Shown piece after piece: positions 1 through 7,346 of a stretch of 64,000 nucleotides of DNA (positions are counted from its first letter, which is position 1; each line of letters starts with the position of its first letter). Origin of the DNA: Pseudomonas sp. Irchel s3b2 (GTDB taxonomy: Bacteria; Pseudomonadota; Gammaproteobacteria; Pseudomonadales; Pseudomonadaceae); contig NZ_FYEB01000001.1 of NCBI RefSeq assembly GCF_900187445.1, positions 744,001 through 808,000 on the forward strand, given 5' to 3'. The notes beneath the pieces were generated by a model. The model was not told the DNA's origin. It saw only the letters and a list, made by a program, of their open reading frames with translations, and did no database searches. The position numbers and the translations under genes were made by a program.

Positions 1-374
1 TAACGCGTGGCGTCATTGCCACTGCGGCGCAACAGCTGCGAACCGTCGCCCAAAGGGGCCTGATTGAGCATGGTCGGGCCCGCGTGGGCCAGCGGTGTGC
101 GGTCGGCGGCGAGGAAGGTCACCGCGCGTACGTCGGTTTGTTCCAGGAACTGGGTGGCGATGCGTTCCAGCAGCTCGTCGTCTTTGCGACCCATCGCCGG
201 GGCCACCAGCGGCGCCAATTGTTCGGCAATCATTTCGCCGCGCTGCATGAGTTGGGATTGCAGGTCCGATTGCTGCATCCAGGTGAAATAGCCGCCCAGA
301 ACCAGCGCCATCAGGGTGGTCGGCAACAGGGTCAGCAACAGCACGCGGCCTTTAATTCCCAGTTTCTTGAGCAC
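1..374 (-). CDS. gacS: Sensor kinase GacS, N-terminal part (continues beyond window start)
   Basis: Partial gene; about 124 N-terminal residues are visible and the frame stays open at the window edge. The N-terminus (LKKLGIKGRVLLLTLLPT) with a membrane segment at about residues 9-30, followed by a periplasmic stretch with LMQRGEMIAEQLAPLV and RSGNDATRY, matches what I recall of Pseudomonas GacS (BarA type). GacS is the hybrid sensor kinase that phosphorylates GacA and drives the rsm small-RNA cascade controlling secondary metabolism. The start is chosen as GTG at 374 because AGGAG lies 6-7 bases upstream; an ATG at 378 is in another frame and stops after eight codons. The neighbouring cysM-rlmD-relA genes agree with the usual gacS locus, although here an island separates them. 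Confidence 0.85.
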   Translation of the reverse strand, partial: MLKKLGIKGRVLLLTLLPTTLMALVLGGYFTWMQQSDLQSQLMQRGEMIAEQLAPLVAPAMGRKDDELLERIATQFLEQTDVRAVTFLAADRTPLAHAGPTMLNQAPLGDGSQLLRRSGNDATR

Positions 375-589
375 GCATCTCTCCTGCATCCAGCTGTTTA
401 TTGACCTGCACATGCGTCCGGCACGCGCCACCTGCGCAGTGTAGCGACTTGCAGGCGGGCAATCTTTGTAAAATTGATGTCGTCATTCGTCGGCCAGTTC
501 CGCGCTTTAGTCTTGGGGGACCAACCTTGGGTTGCCCCTGGCGAGGCAATCTTGAATTATCGGCAACTGAGAATTATTTGCAGATACTT

Positions 590-1309
590 ATGACTCCCAT
601 CTCTGTTGGTCATCCCCGCATCCTGTCCATTGAAGACGATCTGGTGCTCGGTGCTTATGTCCATGAGCATCTGGGACGCTGCGGTTTTCAGGTCACCTGG
701 TGCCAGAACGGCCAGGAAGGGTTGGCCATTGCGCGCCGGCAAGCCTTCGATGTGGTGTTGATGGATATTCTGCTGCCGGGGCTGGATGGCCTGGCGGTGC
801 TGACCCAACTGCGTCAGAGCCATTCCACGCCGGTGGTGCTGATGTCGGCGTTGGGCGCCGAGGCAGATCGCATCAGTGGCTTTCGCCTCGGCGCCGACGA
901 TTATCTGCCCAAACCGTTCAGTATGGCCGAGCTGCGGGTGCGCATCGAGGCGATCCTGCGGCGGGTGGCGCTCGACCGGCCGGCACTGGCACCGCTTGCC
1001 CCAGCGATGGACAGCCTGCGTTTCGACGATGAACTATGCGAGATATTTTTTGGCGAACATGCGGCCGGCCTGACCCGCAGCGAATATCGGTTGCTGGATA
1101 CATTGAATCGCAACGGTGATGAAGTACTGAGCAAGGCGTTCCTTTATCAGCAGGTGTTACAGCGCGGTTATGCGCCCCATGACCGCAGCCTCGACATGCA
1201 CATCAGCCAGATCCGCCGCAAGCTCAAGGCCATCGGTTACACCGAGCGTGAAGTGCGTACGGTCTGGGGCAAGGGGTATGTTTTGAGTGCGGCCGATGAA
1301 ATGGTCTGA
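590..1309 (+). CDS. OmpR/PhoB-family response regulator
   Basis: A 239-residue two-domain regulator. The receiver domain (about residues 9-125) has the acidic pair ED at 15-16, the phospho-acceptor D59 in VVLMDILLPGLDG, and K108 in DDYLPKPF. The C-terminal winged-helix domain (about 145-235) ends with the typical YxxHDRSLDMHISQIRRKL and VRTVWGKGYVL features. The ATG at 590 starts exactly at the receiver domain; the frame is open further upstream, but that part has no homology-like character. It is divergent from gacS, and its stop overlaps the start of a sensor-kinase gene that survives only as a fragment, so this regulator has lost its cognate kinase in this strain. Target genes cannot be inferred from the sequence. 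Confidence 0.9.
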   Translation: MTPISVGHPRILSIEDDLVLGAYVHEHLGRCGFQVTWCQNGQEGLAIARRQAFDVVLMDILLPGLDGLAVLTQLRQSHSTPVVLMSALGAEADRISGFRLGADDYLPKPFSMAELRVRIEAILRRVALDRPALAPLAPAMDSLRFDDELCEIFFGEHAAGLTRSEYRLLDTLNRNGDEVLSKAFLYQQVLQRGYAPHDRSLDMHISQIRRKLKAIGYTEREVRTVWGKGYVLSAADEMV

Positions 1310-1394
1310 CGTGCCGGGCAGGCATTCACTGTTCTGGAAACTGGCTTGCTTGTTGGTGGCGTTCTGTCTGCTGATGATCTGGTTGAGCTGGTGA
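1296..1394 (+). pseudogene. N-terminal fragment of a sensor histidine kinase, cut by the island
   Basis: An ATG at 1296 overlaps the end of the response regulator by 14 bases, the usual coupling of a regulator-kinase pair. The reading frame encodes only MKWSDVPGRHSLFWKLACLL and then VAFCLLMIWLSW before TGA at 1392. This is the cytoplasmic start and first membrane segment of a kinase, with no sensor, HisKA or ATPase domain. Just after the TGA the base composition becomes AT-rich, which marks the left end of the island. No C-terminal kinase remnant could be recognised before cysM. That this was a complete kinase in the ancestor is an inference from the operon structure. Confidence 0.7.
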
Positions 1395-1692
1395 CTGAGT
1401 TTTAAGGGTGAATAGGTATGCGTTTTGCGCGCATTTACGCTGTAATAACGGTGGATGGGATAAATAAGAATGCTTTGATAGCTTGTGAAGGTTCAAAGCT
1501 TTTAATTGTTTTGAGCACCTATAAACCACACATGGCAAAAAAAACGATGTGGGCATTTAGCGCGAGATAGTTGGGGAACAGTTCCACGGCAGCAAGGCCT
1601 CGAGTTTTTCTACCTAAATAGCTTGCGGTAGGCGCTCAAGTACATGGCCTATCATCGTTTGTCAGTCGGTCATGAAAATTTCTATGCAGTGC
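1395..1692. other. Left island junction, no intact gene
   Basis: A stretch between the truncated kinase and the first island ORF. It is markedly AT-richer than the chromosome on the left. It contains the IS66-type remnant described separately; otherwise I see no gene, tRNA, integrase or clear direct repeat that could serve as an attachment site. Confidence 0.5.
1557..1663 (-). pseudogene. C-terminal remnant of an IS66-family transposase
   Basis: The minus strand translates to GHVLERLPQAI, an in-frame TAG, then VEKLEALLPWNCSPTISR and a TAA stop at 1557-1559. The pattern HVLERLP-x(6-8)-LEALLPWN is the typical C-terminal tail of IS66 TnpC transposases. Only about 30 residues remain, one codon is a stop, and the upstream frame is closed by TGA, so this is a dead fragment. 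No TnpA/TnpB gene or terminal inverted repeat was found nearby. Its position at the island border suggests that an IS66-type element took part in assembling or inserting the island; that is inference. Confidence 0.6.
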
Positions 1693-2169
1693 TCAGTTAG
1701 GTGTCTCTCGCAATATGATGTTTGAAAGTTTTAATAGTCTATTGTGCGGTCCTGTAAATATGTGGATTCCATTTTGAGCCTTGTGTGTGATTATTTCAGA
1801 CTTGCAATAGTGAAAAATACTAAAGATCCTTTTTTTTGGATAATGCACTCCATCTTTTTTTTCTGAATAATCAATGGAGAGTATTGCGCTCCTCAGCATG
1901 TCTTGCTTTATGTCGGCATAGATTTTTAGCTCGGAAAATGCTTCGTTGTGATATATCTTTTTTACAGTTATGGTCAAAAAACCTATAGTTCCACCTATAA
2001 CGCCCCCAACCAAAAATACGTCTGTTAGACCGATTTTTTCCATAAAAACAAAAACTAAAACTATCAACATAAAAGCCAATGCAGTTTTTTCAGCCAATGA
2101 AAGAAGCTTCAAAAAATCTGCTGATAGTTGGTCTCTTATCTTGAATCTTTTCAAAACATACTTAATCAT
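1693..2169 (-). CDS. Hypothetical two-helix membrane protein of the bacteriocin island
   Basis: A 158-residue protein that I do not recognise. A basic N-terminus (KYVLKRFKIRD) is followed by two adjacent hydrophobic segments (about residues 29-45 and 50-70) and a soluble, basic C-terminal half with HYPKKRIFSIFHYCKSEII. It is AT-rich, like the rest of the island. It is the last gene of the minus-strand group that contains the microcin-like precursor. Position and topology make it one of two candidates for an immunity protein, but there is no sequence proof. The region just upstream of its start is part of the tandem duplication described below. The upstream Shine-Dalgarno sequence is weak. Confidence 0.55.
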   Translation of the reverse strand: MIKYVLKRFKIRDQLSADFLKLLSLAEKTALAFMLIVLVFVFMEKIGLTDVFLVGGVIGGTIGFLTITVKKIYHNEAFSELKIYADIKQDMLRSAILSIDYSEKKDGVHYPKKRIFSIFHYCKSEIITHKAQNGIHIFTGPHNRLLKLSNIILRETPN

Positions 2170-2213
2170 GATTTCAATCTATCGGCTGATTTTGAGAGAT
2201 GGAGTCGCAAGTA

Positions 2214-2398
2214 GATAATAAGTTTTGTGCGCATCATTACGATACCAACGACAAATTTACGAAAAAACAGCTTTGACGTTTTGTGGGACCTCAAAGCCAG
2301 TGTTTTTTAGTGAGGAAAGAATAGGCGAGGTCGAAATTAAAATTATCCAGCCAAAAAATATTACAAGACTCTATCAAGGGAAGCACTTCTAAGTGTGT
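2214..2398 (-). pseudogene. Decayed copy of the adjacent small membrane ORF
   Basis: This is the left copy of the duplication. Relative to the intact copy it has one extra T in the run after TTGTAATA, lacks six bases of the ATGATGATA stretch, and has a TAA in the second half, so the frame is lost. The start GTG of the intact copy is also not preserved in frame. It shows that the small gene was duplicated and one copy then decayed, which is common for immunity-type genes. Confidence 0.75.
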
Positions 2399-2458
2399 GG
2401 TAGAATTGGCCTGTCTGCTTCTAAACTGTTTTCTACATCGGCTGATTTAAGTTGGAGT

Positions 2459-2653
2459 TCAAGAGCAGATAGGTATAAGTTTTACGCACATCATTCCGAC
2501 ACCAACGACAAATGGGACAAAAAAAACAGCTTTGACATTTTGTGGGACCTCAAAGCCAGTAGTTTTTTTTAACAAAAATAGAATGAGCGAGGTCGAAATT
2601 AAAATTATCATCATCCAGCCAAAAATATTACAAGACTCTATCAAGGGAAACAC
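2459..2653 (-). CDS. Small two-helix membrane protein, candidate bacteriocin immunity protein
   Basis: A 64-residue hydrophobic protein with two membrane segments, roughly residues 11-29 (GWMMIILISTSLILFLL) and 42-62 (VKAVFFVPFVVGVGMMCVKLI), joined by a short polar loop KKTTGFEVPQN. No family is recognised. Small membrane proteins encoded right after class II microcin precursors are usually the cognate immunity protein, so this is the best candidate by position. The start is uncertain: GTG at 2653 has AGGAG almost touching it, whereas TTG at 2644 has the same AGGAG at about 10 bases and would give a 61-residue product. Confidence 0.6.
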   Translation of the reverse strand: MFPLIESCNIFGWMMIILISTSLILFLLKKTTGFEVPQNVKAVFFVPFVVGVGMMCVKLIPICS

Positions 2654-2782
2654 TCCTAAGTGCGTGGTTAGCGAGTATTAATGACGATGGTATGTCGGAC
2701 AGATAACAACGGGATAAGCTATGTCTATATCAAAGTAATAAAATCTCAGTCAGTAGCGACCAAGATTTCGATTGAAGTTTGA

Positions 2783-3085
2783 TTAAGCGGCGCCACCGCC
2801 ACCGCCACCACCGCCAAACGCTCGTCCAACAAGCCCTCCTGCGAACCCAGCATAGAAGCCACCCAACGCCGTTCCAGCGGCTTGTGCGGTGGTAGTCGGA
2901 GTGAAGAATCCAGCTATGCCACCAGTCACTATGGCAGTTGCGGCTCCTGAAATCGTAGGAGTCGAGCCTGCACCGGCTTGCGCTCCGATATATCCGATGC
3001 CGCCTACAACCGCTCCAACCGCTGCACCAGGAGGTCCAACAGCACCGCTTACAGCTTCAGCTTCAGCTAACGTTAAATCGCGCAT
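2783..3085 (-). CDS. Class II microcin-like bacteriocin precursor with double-glycine-type leader
   Basis: A 100-residue precursor. Residues 1-15 (MRDLTLAEAEAVSGA) match the leader of class II microcins and other C39-processed peptides, with cleavage expected after G14-A15 (a GA variant of the GG site). The predicted 85-residue mature peptide is rich in Gly, Ala, Val, Thr and Pro, has no Lys, Cys, Asp or Glu and a single Arg, and ends in eight glycines and two alanines. Class IIb siderophore microcins instead end in a Ser-rich tail. The cluster supplies a C39 transporter (7347-9500) and two putative maturation proteins upstream. A TAA lies two codons before ATG 3085 in frame, so the start cannot be further upstream; the Shine-Dalgarno sequence is weak. 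Confidence 0.8.
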   Translation of the reverse strand: MRDLTLAEAEAVSGAVGPPGAAVGAVVGGIGYIGAQAGAGSTPTISGAATAIVTGGIAGFFTPTTTAQAAGTALGGFYAGFAGGLVGRAFGGGGGGGGAA

Positions 3086-3141
3086 TAGTTAATACTCATA
3101 TTGTTAATGTTTAATACTGAAAATTTTCAAATGTGACACAT

Positions 3142-3170
3142 CTACAAGTAGTGCATGACGAGTTCCTCCT
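3142..3170 (-). other. Strong Shine-Dalgarno with four-codon mini-ORF upstream of the precursor gene
   Basis: On the minus strand AGGAGG (3170-3165) is followed after eight bases by ATG (3156-3154), then CAC TAC TTG TAG. This near-perfect ribosome site serves only a four-residue peptide (MHYL) in the leader of the precursor mRNA, while the precursor itself, 57 bases further, has a poor site. It could be a translated leader, a relic of a lost gene, or chance. Confidence 0.35.
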
Positions 3171-3192
3171 GTAATGCGTTTTTTATTAGAGT

Positions 3193-3681
3193 TTATTTGG
3201 TCGGGTATTTAACTTGAATGCCGCCGCGTAAGGTTTTACCCTTTTGGTCAGGGTAATCAATATTCCTACGCACCCAGAATATATCGTCAATATTTTCGTT
3301 TTGAAAAAATTTTTTTAGTTTGTGAATAGCTTCTTTCACCCCACCACAAGGAAAACAAAAATCAATAATCCAGGTTCGCCCACCTTCATTCCACTCAGAG
3401 GGATGGAGCAAAAAGCTTTGATCCTTCAGCAAGCGTTGCTCCGTATCGGGTGCTAGGTGTGCCCAAGTGACATAGCCAATAGGTTTGGATGTGCTATCAA
3501 ACAAGAACAAGATTTGTTTGTGGTCAATTGCTGGTGATATCCAGAAGTCTAATGTTAGAACCCGAAAGGCAGAGTAGGGGCGGCACATAAATATGATCAT
3601 ATTGGCATAGCCGAGCAATACAGCCTTATCCTTGATGGCGATATTATGGCACTCTGTAAATAGATTAAATTCTTTTTTCAT
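3193..3681 (-). CDS. HlyC-like (toxin-activating acyltransferase family) protein, MchD/MceI-like
   Basis: A 162-residue protein with the core features of the RTX toxin-activating acyltransferase family: PIGYVTWAHLAPDTE, then LHPSEWNEGGRTWIIDFCFP and a C-terminal GGIQVKYP. In HlyC the corresponding blocks are a YxSWANLS segment and a W-x-S-G-D-R-x-W-FIDW segment. By alignment by eye, the catalytic His near the N-terminus of HlyC is replaced here (Tyr in PYSAF), while the Asp of WIIDF is kept. MchD and MceI, which act with MchC/MceJ to load microcins with a catecholate siderophore, belong to this family; the tight overlap with the SelO-like gene (17 bases) mirrors that pair. The precursor contains no lysine, so classical lysine acylation is unlikely. 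Confidence 0.7.
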   Translation of the reverse strand: MKKEFNLFTECHNIAIKDKAVLLGYANMIIFMCRPYSAFRVLTLDFWISPAIDHKQILFLFDSTSKPIGYVTWAHLAPDTEQRLLKDQSFLLHPSEWNEGGRTWIIDFCFPCGGVKEAIHKLKKFFQNENIDDIFWVRRNIDYPDQKGKTLRGGIQVKYPTK

Positions 3682-5384
3682 TCATATTGTTCCAATCGTT
3701 ACGGTAAAAACTCAGCGCCGTATTGACGTCTGCTAGGTGTTCACTGAGTTCAATAAGGGTCTCGATCGACAACGAGCGGCTATCAGCCTCTTGCAATGTA
3801 AACATGCCGGACGCAGGATCAAACCAGATAGATAGTGTGTCACTCAGCCAGAATGGAACATAACGGCCTTGTTCGTTTCCTAGGTTTAGTCTTGCTGCAA
3901 ACACAGCCTCGTCTGCCAGCGCTTGATACGCTACCATTTTATCTGGCGATGTACCGATTCTGATACGTTCAATTTTTACTTTAAGATCATGTAGCACACT
4001 ATGGTTACGATTGAGTCGGGTTGTGTTTATTAACATACAACGATAAAAGTTTTTAAGATTGATGTGTTGGTCGCTAGCAATTTTTGAGGCGAGGTTGAAC
4101 AGTAGATTATAGCTTGAAAGCAATTGGTTGATCACCGTCGCGTCCGTATTAAGCCATGATAAATCGGCGGTCGCAGCATTAGTCCTGCTTGATAATAATT
4201 CGCGGAACAGCCGAGCAGTCCAGCGTTCATAACCGTTCCAGCCTCCCTCTAGGGTAATTGAGTTGACCGTAAAATCATTTAGCGCCAGAAGCTTACGTAG
4301 ATTGCTGGAAAATTTTGCAAACTCTGTGCTGCCTATCAACACCTGCAGTATCCATAGAGGGAATCCCGCCTGTGCTACCTGATATAGACTCAACTGCTCG
4401 TCGTGTATTTTTGCAAAGTGCTTGGTTGTTTCCTCTAGAAGGTGATTAGAGTCTTTGACGGAAATTACAGAGTATTTACTCAAGTAATAACACAAGCTCT
4501 GCAAGCTGTGTACTGCAGGAAAGTGTTCGGTGTTGAATCTGTCAATATCTACTTTATCAATTCCAATAAGTTCAGTGAATAATCGGGTGCCACTCAAGTC
4601 CAGCCACGCCCCATCGAGTGAGAGATTCGACGCACTCACATTGTAATGAATAATATGTTTCGCCTTGGCTGCAGCGCTCTGCAAATCGTGCAGCAAGTTC
4701 AAACAATCCGAGTTTTAAGCGATCAATCGTACTGCTAGTTGTATCTGCAACACCTGCGCCAGGCAGAAAGTCAACCAGCTTCACTATTGCAGCCTTAACT
4801 CGCTGAGCATCCTCACTTAGCCTATCGAGCTGTTCTTCTTTGAAGTAGGTAGCCCTAATAAAATGAGCCGGGCGAACGACGGATTGGCGAACCAGCAGCC
4901 CGCGGGGAGTTGAAATTCCCCTAGCGTCATACTTACATCCAGTGTCCAAGACGGCGACGGTTCGAATGGCACCGAAGGGAAGTGTGGCGCTTATGATTTC
5001 GGACCAGATAGACTCATAAATAGCCGTGTCTAGGGATAAATTGCCATCGCCATGACCTGCATCGACATCTTTGCCAACCAATTGATTGGGTCCCAGCCCT
5101 TTGAGTTGCCATACACCATCGAAACCGCAGCGTCCTCCGCCGCCATTACTGAGTATGCCGTCACCACCATAGCGCTCGGCCATAAATGTTTTGACTGAGG
5201 ATTGGCCGCGTGAGGGTATTGAGTCAGACATCACAACATAGCTGTAAGCGTCAAGAATAGTTTTCGACGATTTGCCATCGGCCAGTGTTTCGTTCAAGTA
5301 AACAACGCTGCATCCTTCCAGCTTTTTGGTTTCAAAATTTACAAAACATTCCTGTAAATTAGATAGCTGAGTCCTTTTCGTCAT
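3665..5384 (-). pseudogene. SelO-like (MchC/MceJ-type) microcin maturation protein, split by a frameshift
   Basis: Two overlapping frames, 5384-4572 (270 residues) and 4702-3665 (345 residues), together make one protein of about 572 residues. The first frame carries VWQLKGLGPNQLVG and PRGLLVRQSVVRPAHFIRAT, which resemble the nucleotide-binding lobe of SelO/YdiU pseudokinases (QLKGxGPTPYSR, then RVAPSFIRFG). The matching C-lobe segment HIIHYNVSASNLSLDGAWLD lies in the second frame, so the break falls around 4665-4675 (GAGCGCTGCAGCC). Removing one base restores a continuous LFELAARFAE-AAAKAKH. SelO's catalytic Asp-Asn pair appears as Ser-Asn, while the later metal-binding Asp is present. Genes of this size precede the HlyC-like partner in the microcin H47 and E492 loci. 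A sequencing error is possible. Confidence 0.6.
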
Positions 5385-6061
5385 AATTGATCACTTCTAT
5401 TCTTAGTCTGATGAACGACCAAACCTTTACCTTGTCGACTAAAACCCACCTGTCCCTCATGCGGTATCGCTATCCATCATAAAGCGCCATCACCTATAAA
5501 AAACAACCATAGTGGCGATTGTAGGTAATTACATTAGCTCTAAAGACTAGCCAAATGCGACCCTACATCTGTAGGGGTTACCACGGGCACAGCACTGTGC
5601 GAAAGTGAAAGGATCAAACCACTGAGAGAGCCTAATTTAAGCCAGGCAGCTGAAATTGAAAGTTCAACATGACTTGTTGAAATGAGATGTTGAGCATATG
5701 TGAAGCATGACTGTTTGATTACGGATTCCCAGTTGGTGGTCAATTTCTTATTGGTCCGGCCATCAGCTAATAGGTACGTTACATCACGCTAACCTACTGT
5801 AACCCTAAAGTTTCGCTCCGCGCATAGTCGCTCAGAGGGGGTATTACAAAACGAAAGTTCAGGAGCAGGCGCACCATCGAAAATTGCTTTGATGTAAAAC
5901 TGATGTGGACGATTCGCATGGGGTAAGTGATGAGTTTACCCCGCGTAACTTTGTTCGCCGCTTGCGGCGCCAATGAATATTTCAGCTGGCTTTTTTCGAT
6001 GCCGGTGGGAAGCATAGTGCTCAGGTAACAACCTGGTCACAGTCTAGGGAAGGAAATATGC
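5385..6061. promoter_or_regulatory. Divergent intergenic region between maturation and export genes
   Basis: About 680 bases separate the two divergent gene groups of the island, so promoters for both should lie here. I see no clear Fur box, IHF site or terminator. A 32-codon ORF (ATG 5930 to TAA 6028, MSLPRVTLFAACGANEYFSW and 12 more residues) is preceded by a GGGG-type site but has no recognised homology; two longer minus-strand ORFs look like chance frames. Confidence 0.4.
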
Positions 6062-7336
6062 GTGACACCAAAGACTCCGCTGTTTCGACTTGAAGCACTA
6101 GCCTCACGACAGGGTAACTGGCTCGGTGACATCGTGTTGGTCAGGCCCGTTTCATTCACTGTATTGACGCTAATTTCAGTATTGTTTGCCGTTTTGGTGG
6201 TCACCTTTTTCATCTGCGGTAGCTATACCAAACGCAGTACGGTGCCGGGTCAGTTGGTTCCATTCTCGGGGCAGCTGAAAATTTACTCTCCACAATACGG
6301 TGTGGTGCTCGAACGTTTTGTAGATGAAGGGCAGTTAGTAAAACAGGGGGGGCAATTGTTTCGCCTTTCCAGTGAGCGTTTTGCGGGGAATTTGGGACCG
6401 ATACAGGCAGAGGTGAGCGATCAGCTCGCGCAACGACATCGATCCCTGGGTGAGGAGTTGACGAAACAAAAGCAGCTTCAGGCTGAAGAGCGCCAAAGCC
6501 TGAAAAGCAAGCTTGAAAGTTTGCGACAAGAGTTGGTTGCATTGGCGAAGCAAGTGGCCAGCCAGGAGAAGCTTGTACAGCTGGCAACCAATGCCGCCGG
6601 TCGTTATCAGGGACTGATGGATAAAGGCTATATCTCCATGGATCAGCTTCAGCAACGCCAGGCGGAACTCTTGGGCCAGCGCCAGACCCTTCAGGGCCTG
6701 GTTCGTGAAACTACGACGTTGACACAGCAACTGGTCGAGCGCCGACATGAGTTTTCGGGGCTCTCGGCATTGCACGAGAATCAGCTCGCCAGCATCCAGC
6801 GGTCATTGTCCAGTGTCCAGCAGGAGCTTATCGAAAGCGAAGCCAAGCGCACGCTGATCATCACGGCTCCCCAAGAAGGCGTAGCAACCGCCATTCTTGT
6901 TGAGCCGGGCCAGACTGTTGATAGCTCACGATCATTAATGAGCATCGTGCCTGCCAATTCCCGCCTACAAGCAGAGTTGTACGCACCGAGTAAAGCCATC
7001 GGCTTCGTTCGTACAGGCGACCCGGTAATGGTTCGTTACCAGGCTTATCCATACCAGAAATTCGGCCAGCATCGCGGCAACGTGTTGTCTATTTCCAAAG
7101 CCACCATGTCTGCCGCTGAGCTTGCGAGCATGACCGGAAGTGTGCCGGGGCTGGGGCTGAGCGGCGAACAGATCTACCGTATTCGCGTTGATATCGAAGC
7201 GCAGTCTGTCTTGGCTTACGGCAAACCAAGACCGTTACAAACCGGCATGCTGGTTGAGGCAGACATTCTGCATGAGACTCGCCGCCTTTATGAGTGGGTA
7301 CTTGAACCGCTCTATAGCTTGACTGGCAAACTCTAG
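6062..7336 (+). CDS. HlyD/CvaA-type membrane fusion protein of the bacteriocin exporter
   Basis: A 424-residue periplasmic adaptor for type I export. One membrane anchor near the N-terminus (about residues 31-52, VLTLISVLFAVLVVTFFICG) is followed by a lipoyl-type half motif (QLVPFSGQLKIYSPQYGVV), a long Q/E/L-rich coiled coil (about 110-250) and a second half motif with LIITAPQEGVATAILVEPGQ. The C-terminus ends in the HlyD-like LQTGMLVEADIL. Length and layout match CvaA/MchE. GTG at 6062 is chosen as start because a GGAAGGA site precedes it; an ATG at 6058 is in a frame that stops after ten codons. The gene starts an export operon, with the ABC gene ten bases downstream. Confidence 0.85.
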   Translation: MTPKTPLFRLEALASRQGNWLGDIVLVRPVSFTVLTLISVLFAVLVVTFFICGSYTKRSTVPGQLVPFSGQLKIYSPQYGVVLERFVDEGQLVKQGGQLFRLSSERFAGNLGPIQAEVSDQLAQRHRSLGEELTKQKQLQAEERQSLKSKLESLRQELVALAKQVASQEKLVQLATNAAGRYQGLMDKGYISMDQLQQRQAELLGQRQTLQGLVRETTTLTQQLVERRHEFSGLSALHENQLASIQRSLSSVQQELIESEAKRTLIITAPQEGVATAILVEPGQTVDSSRSLMSIVPANSRLQAELYAPSKAIGFVRTGDPVMVRYQAYPYQKFGQHRGNVLSISKATMSAAELASMTGSVPGLGLSGEQIYRIRVDIEAQSVLAYGKPRPLQTGMLVEADILHETRRLYEWVLEPLYSLTGKL

Positions 7337-7346
7337 GGACAAATGC

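Larger units (their letters stand above)
2181..2667. repeat. Imperfect tandem duplication of a small membrane-ORF unit
   Basis: Bases 2181-2400 and 2437-2667 are two imperfect copies of one unit, beginning ATCGGCTGATTT and ending near the start codon of the small ORF. Shared blocks include TTTTGTGGGACCTCAAAGCC, GAGGTCGAAATTAAAATTAT and ATATTACAAGACTCTATCAA. The right copy carries an open small gene; the left copy carries base changes and indels. Confidence 0.85.

Noticed and set aside
2783..3085. Precursor read as a plain glycine-zipper membrane protein instead of a bacteriocin
   Set aside because: The leader MRDLTLAEAEAVSGA and the C39 exporter in the same island favour an exported peptide, although glycine-zipper composition alone would be ambiguous.
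5540..6015. Two small minus-strand ORFs (67 and 73 codons) in the divergent island promoter region
   Set aside because: No ribosome-binding sites or family features; composition like random AT-rich sequence.
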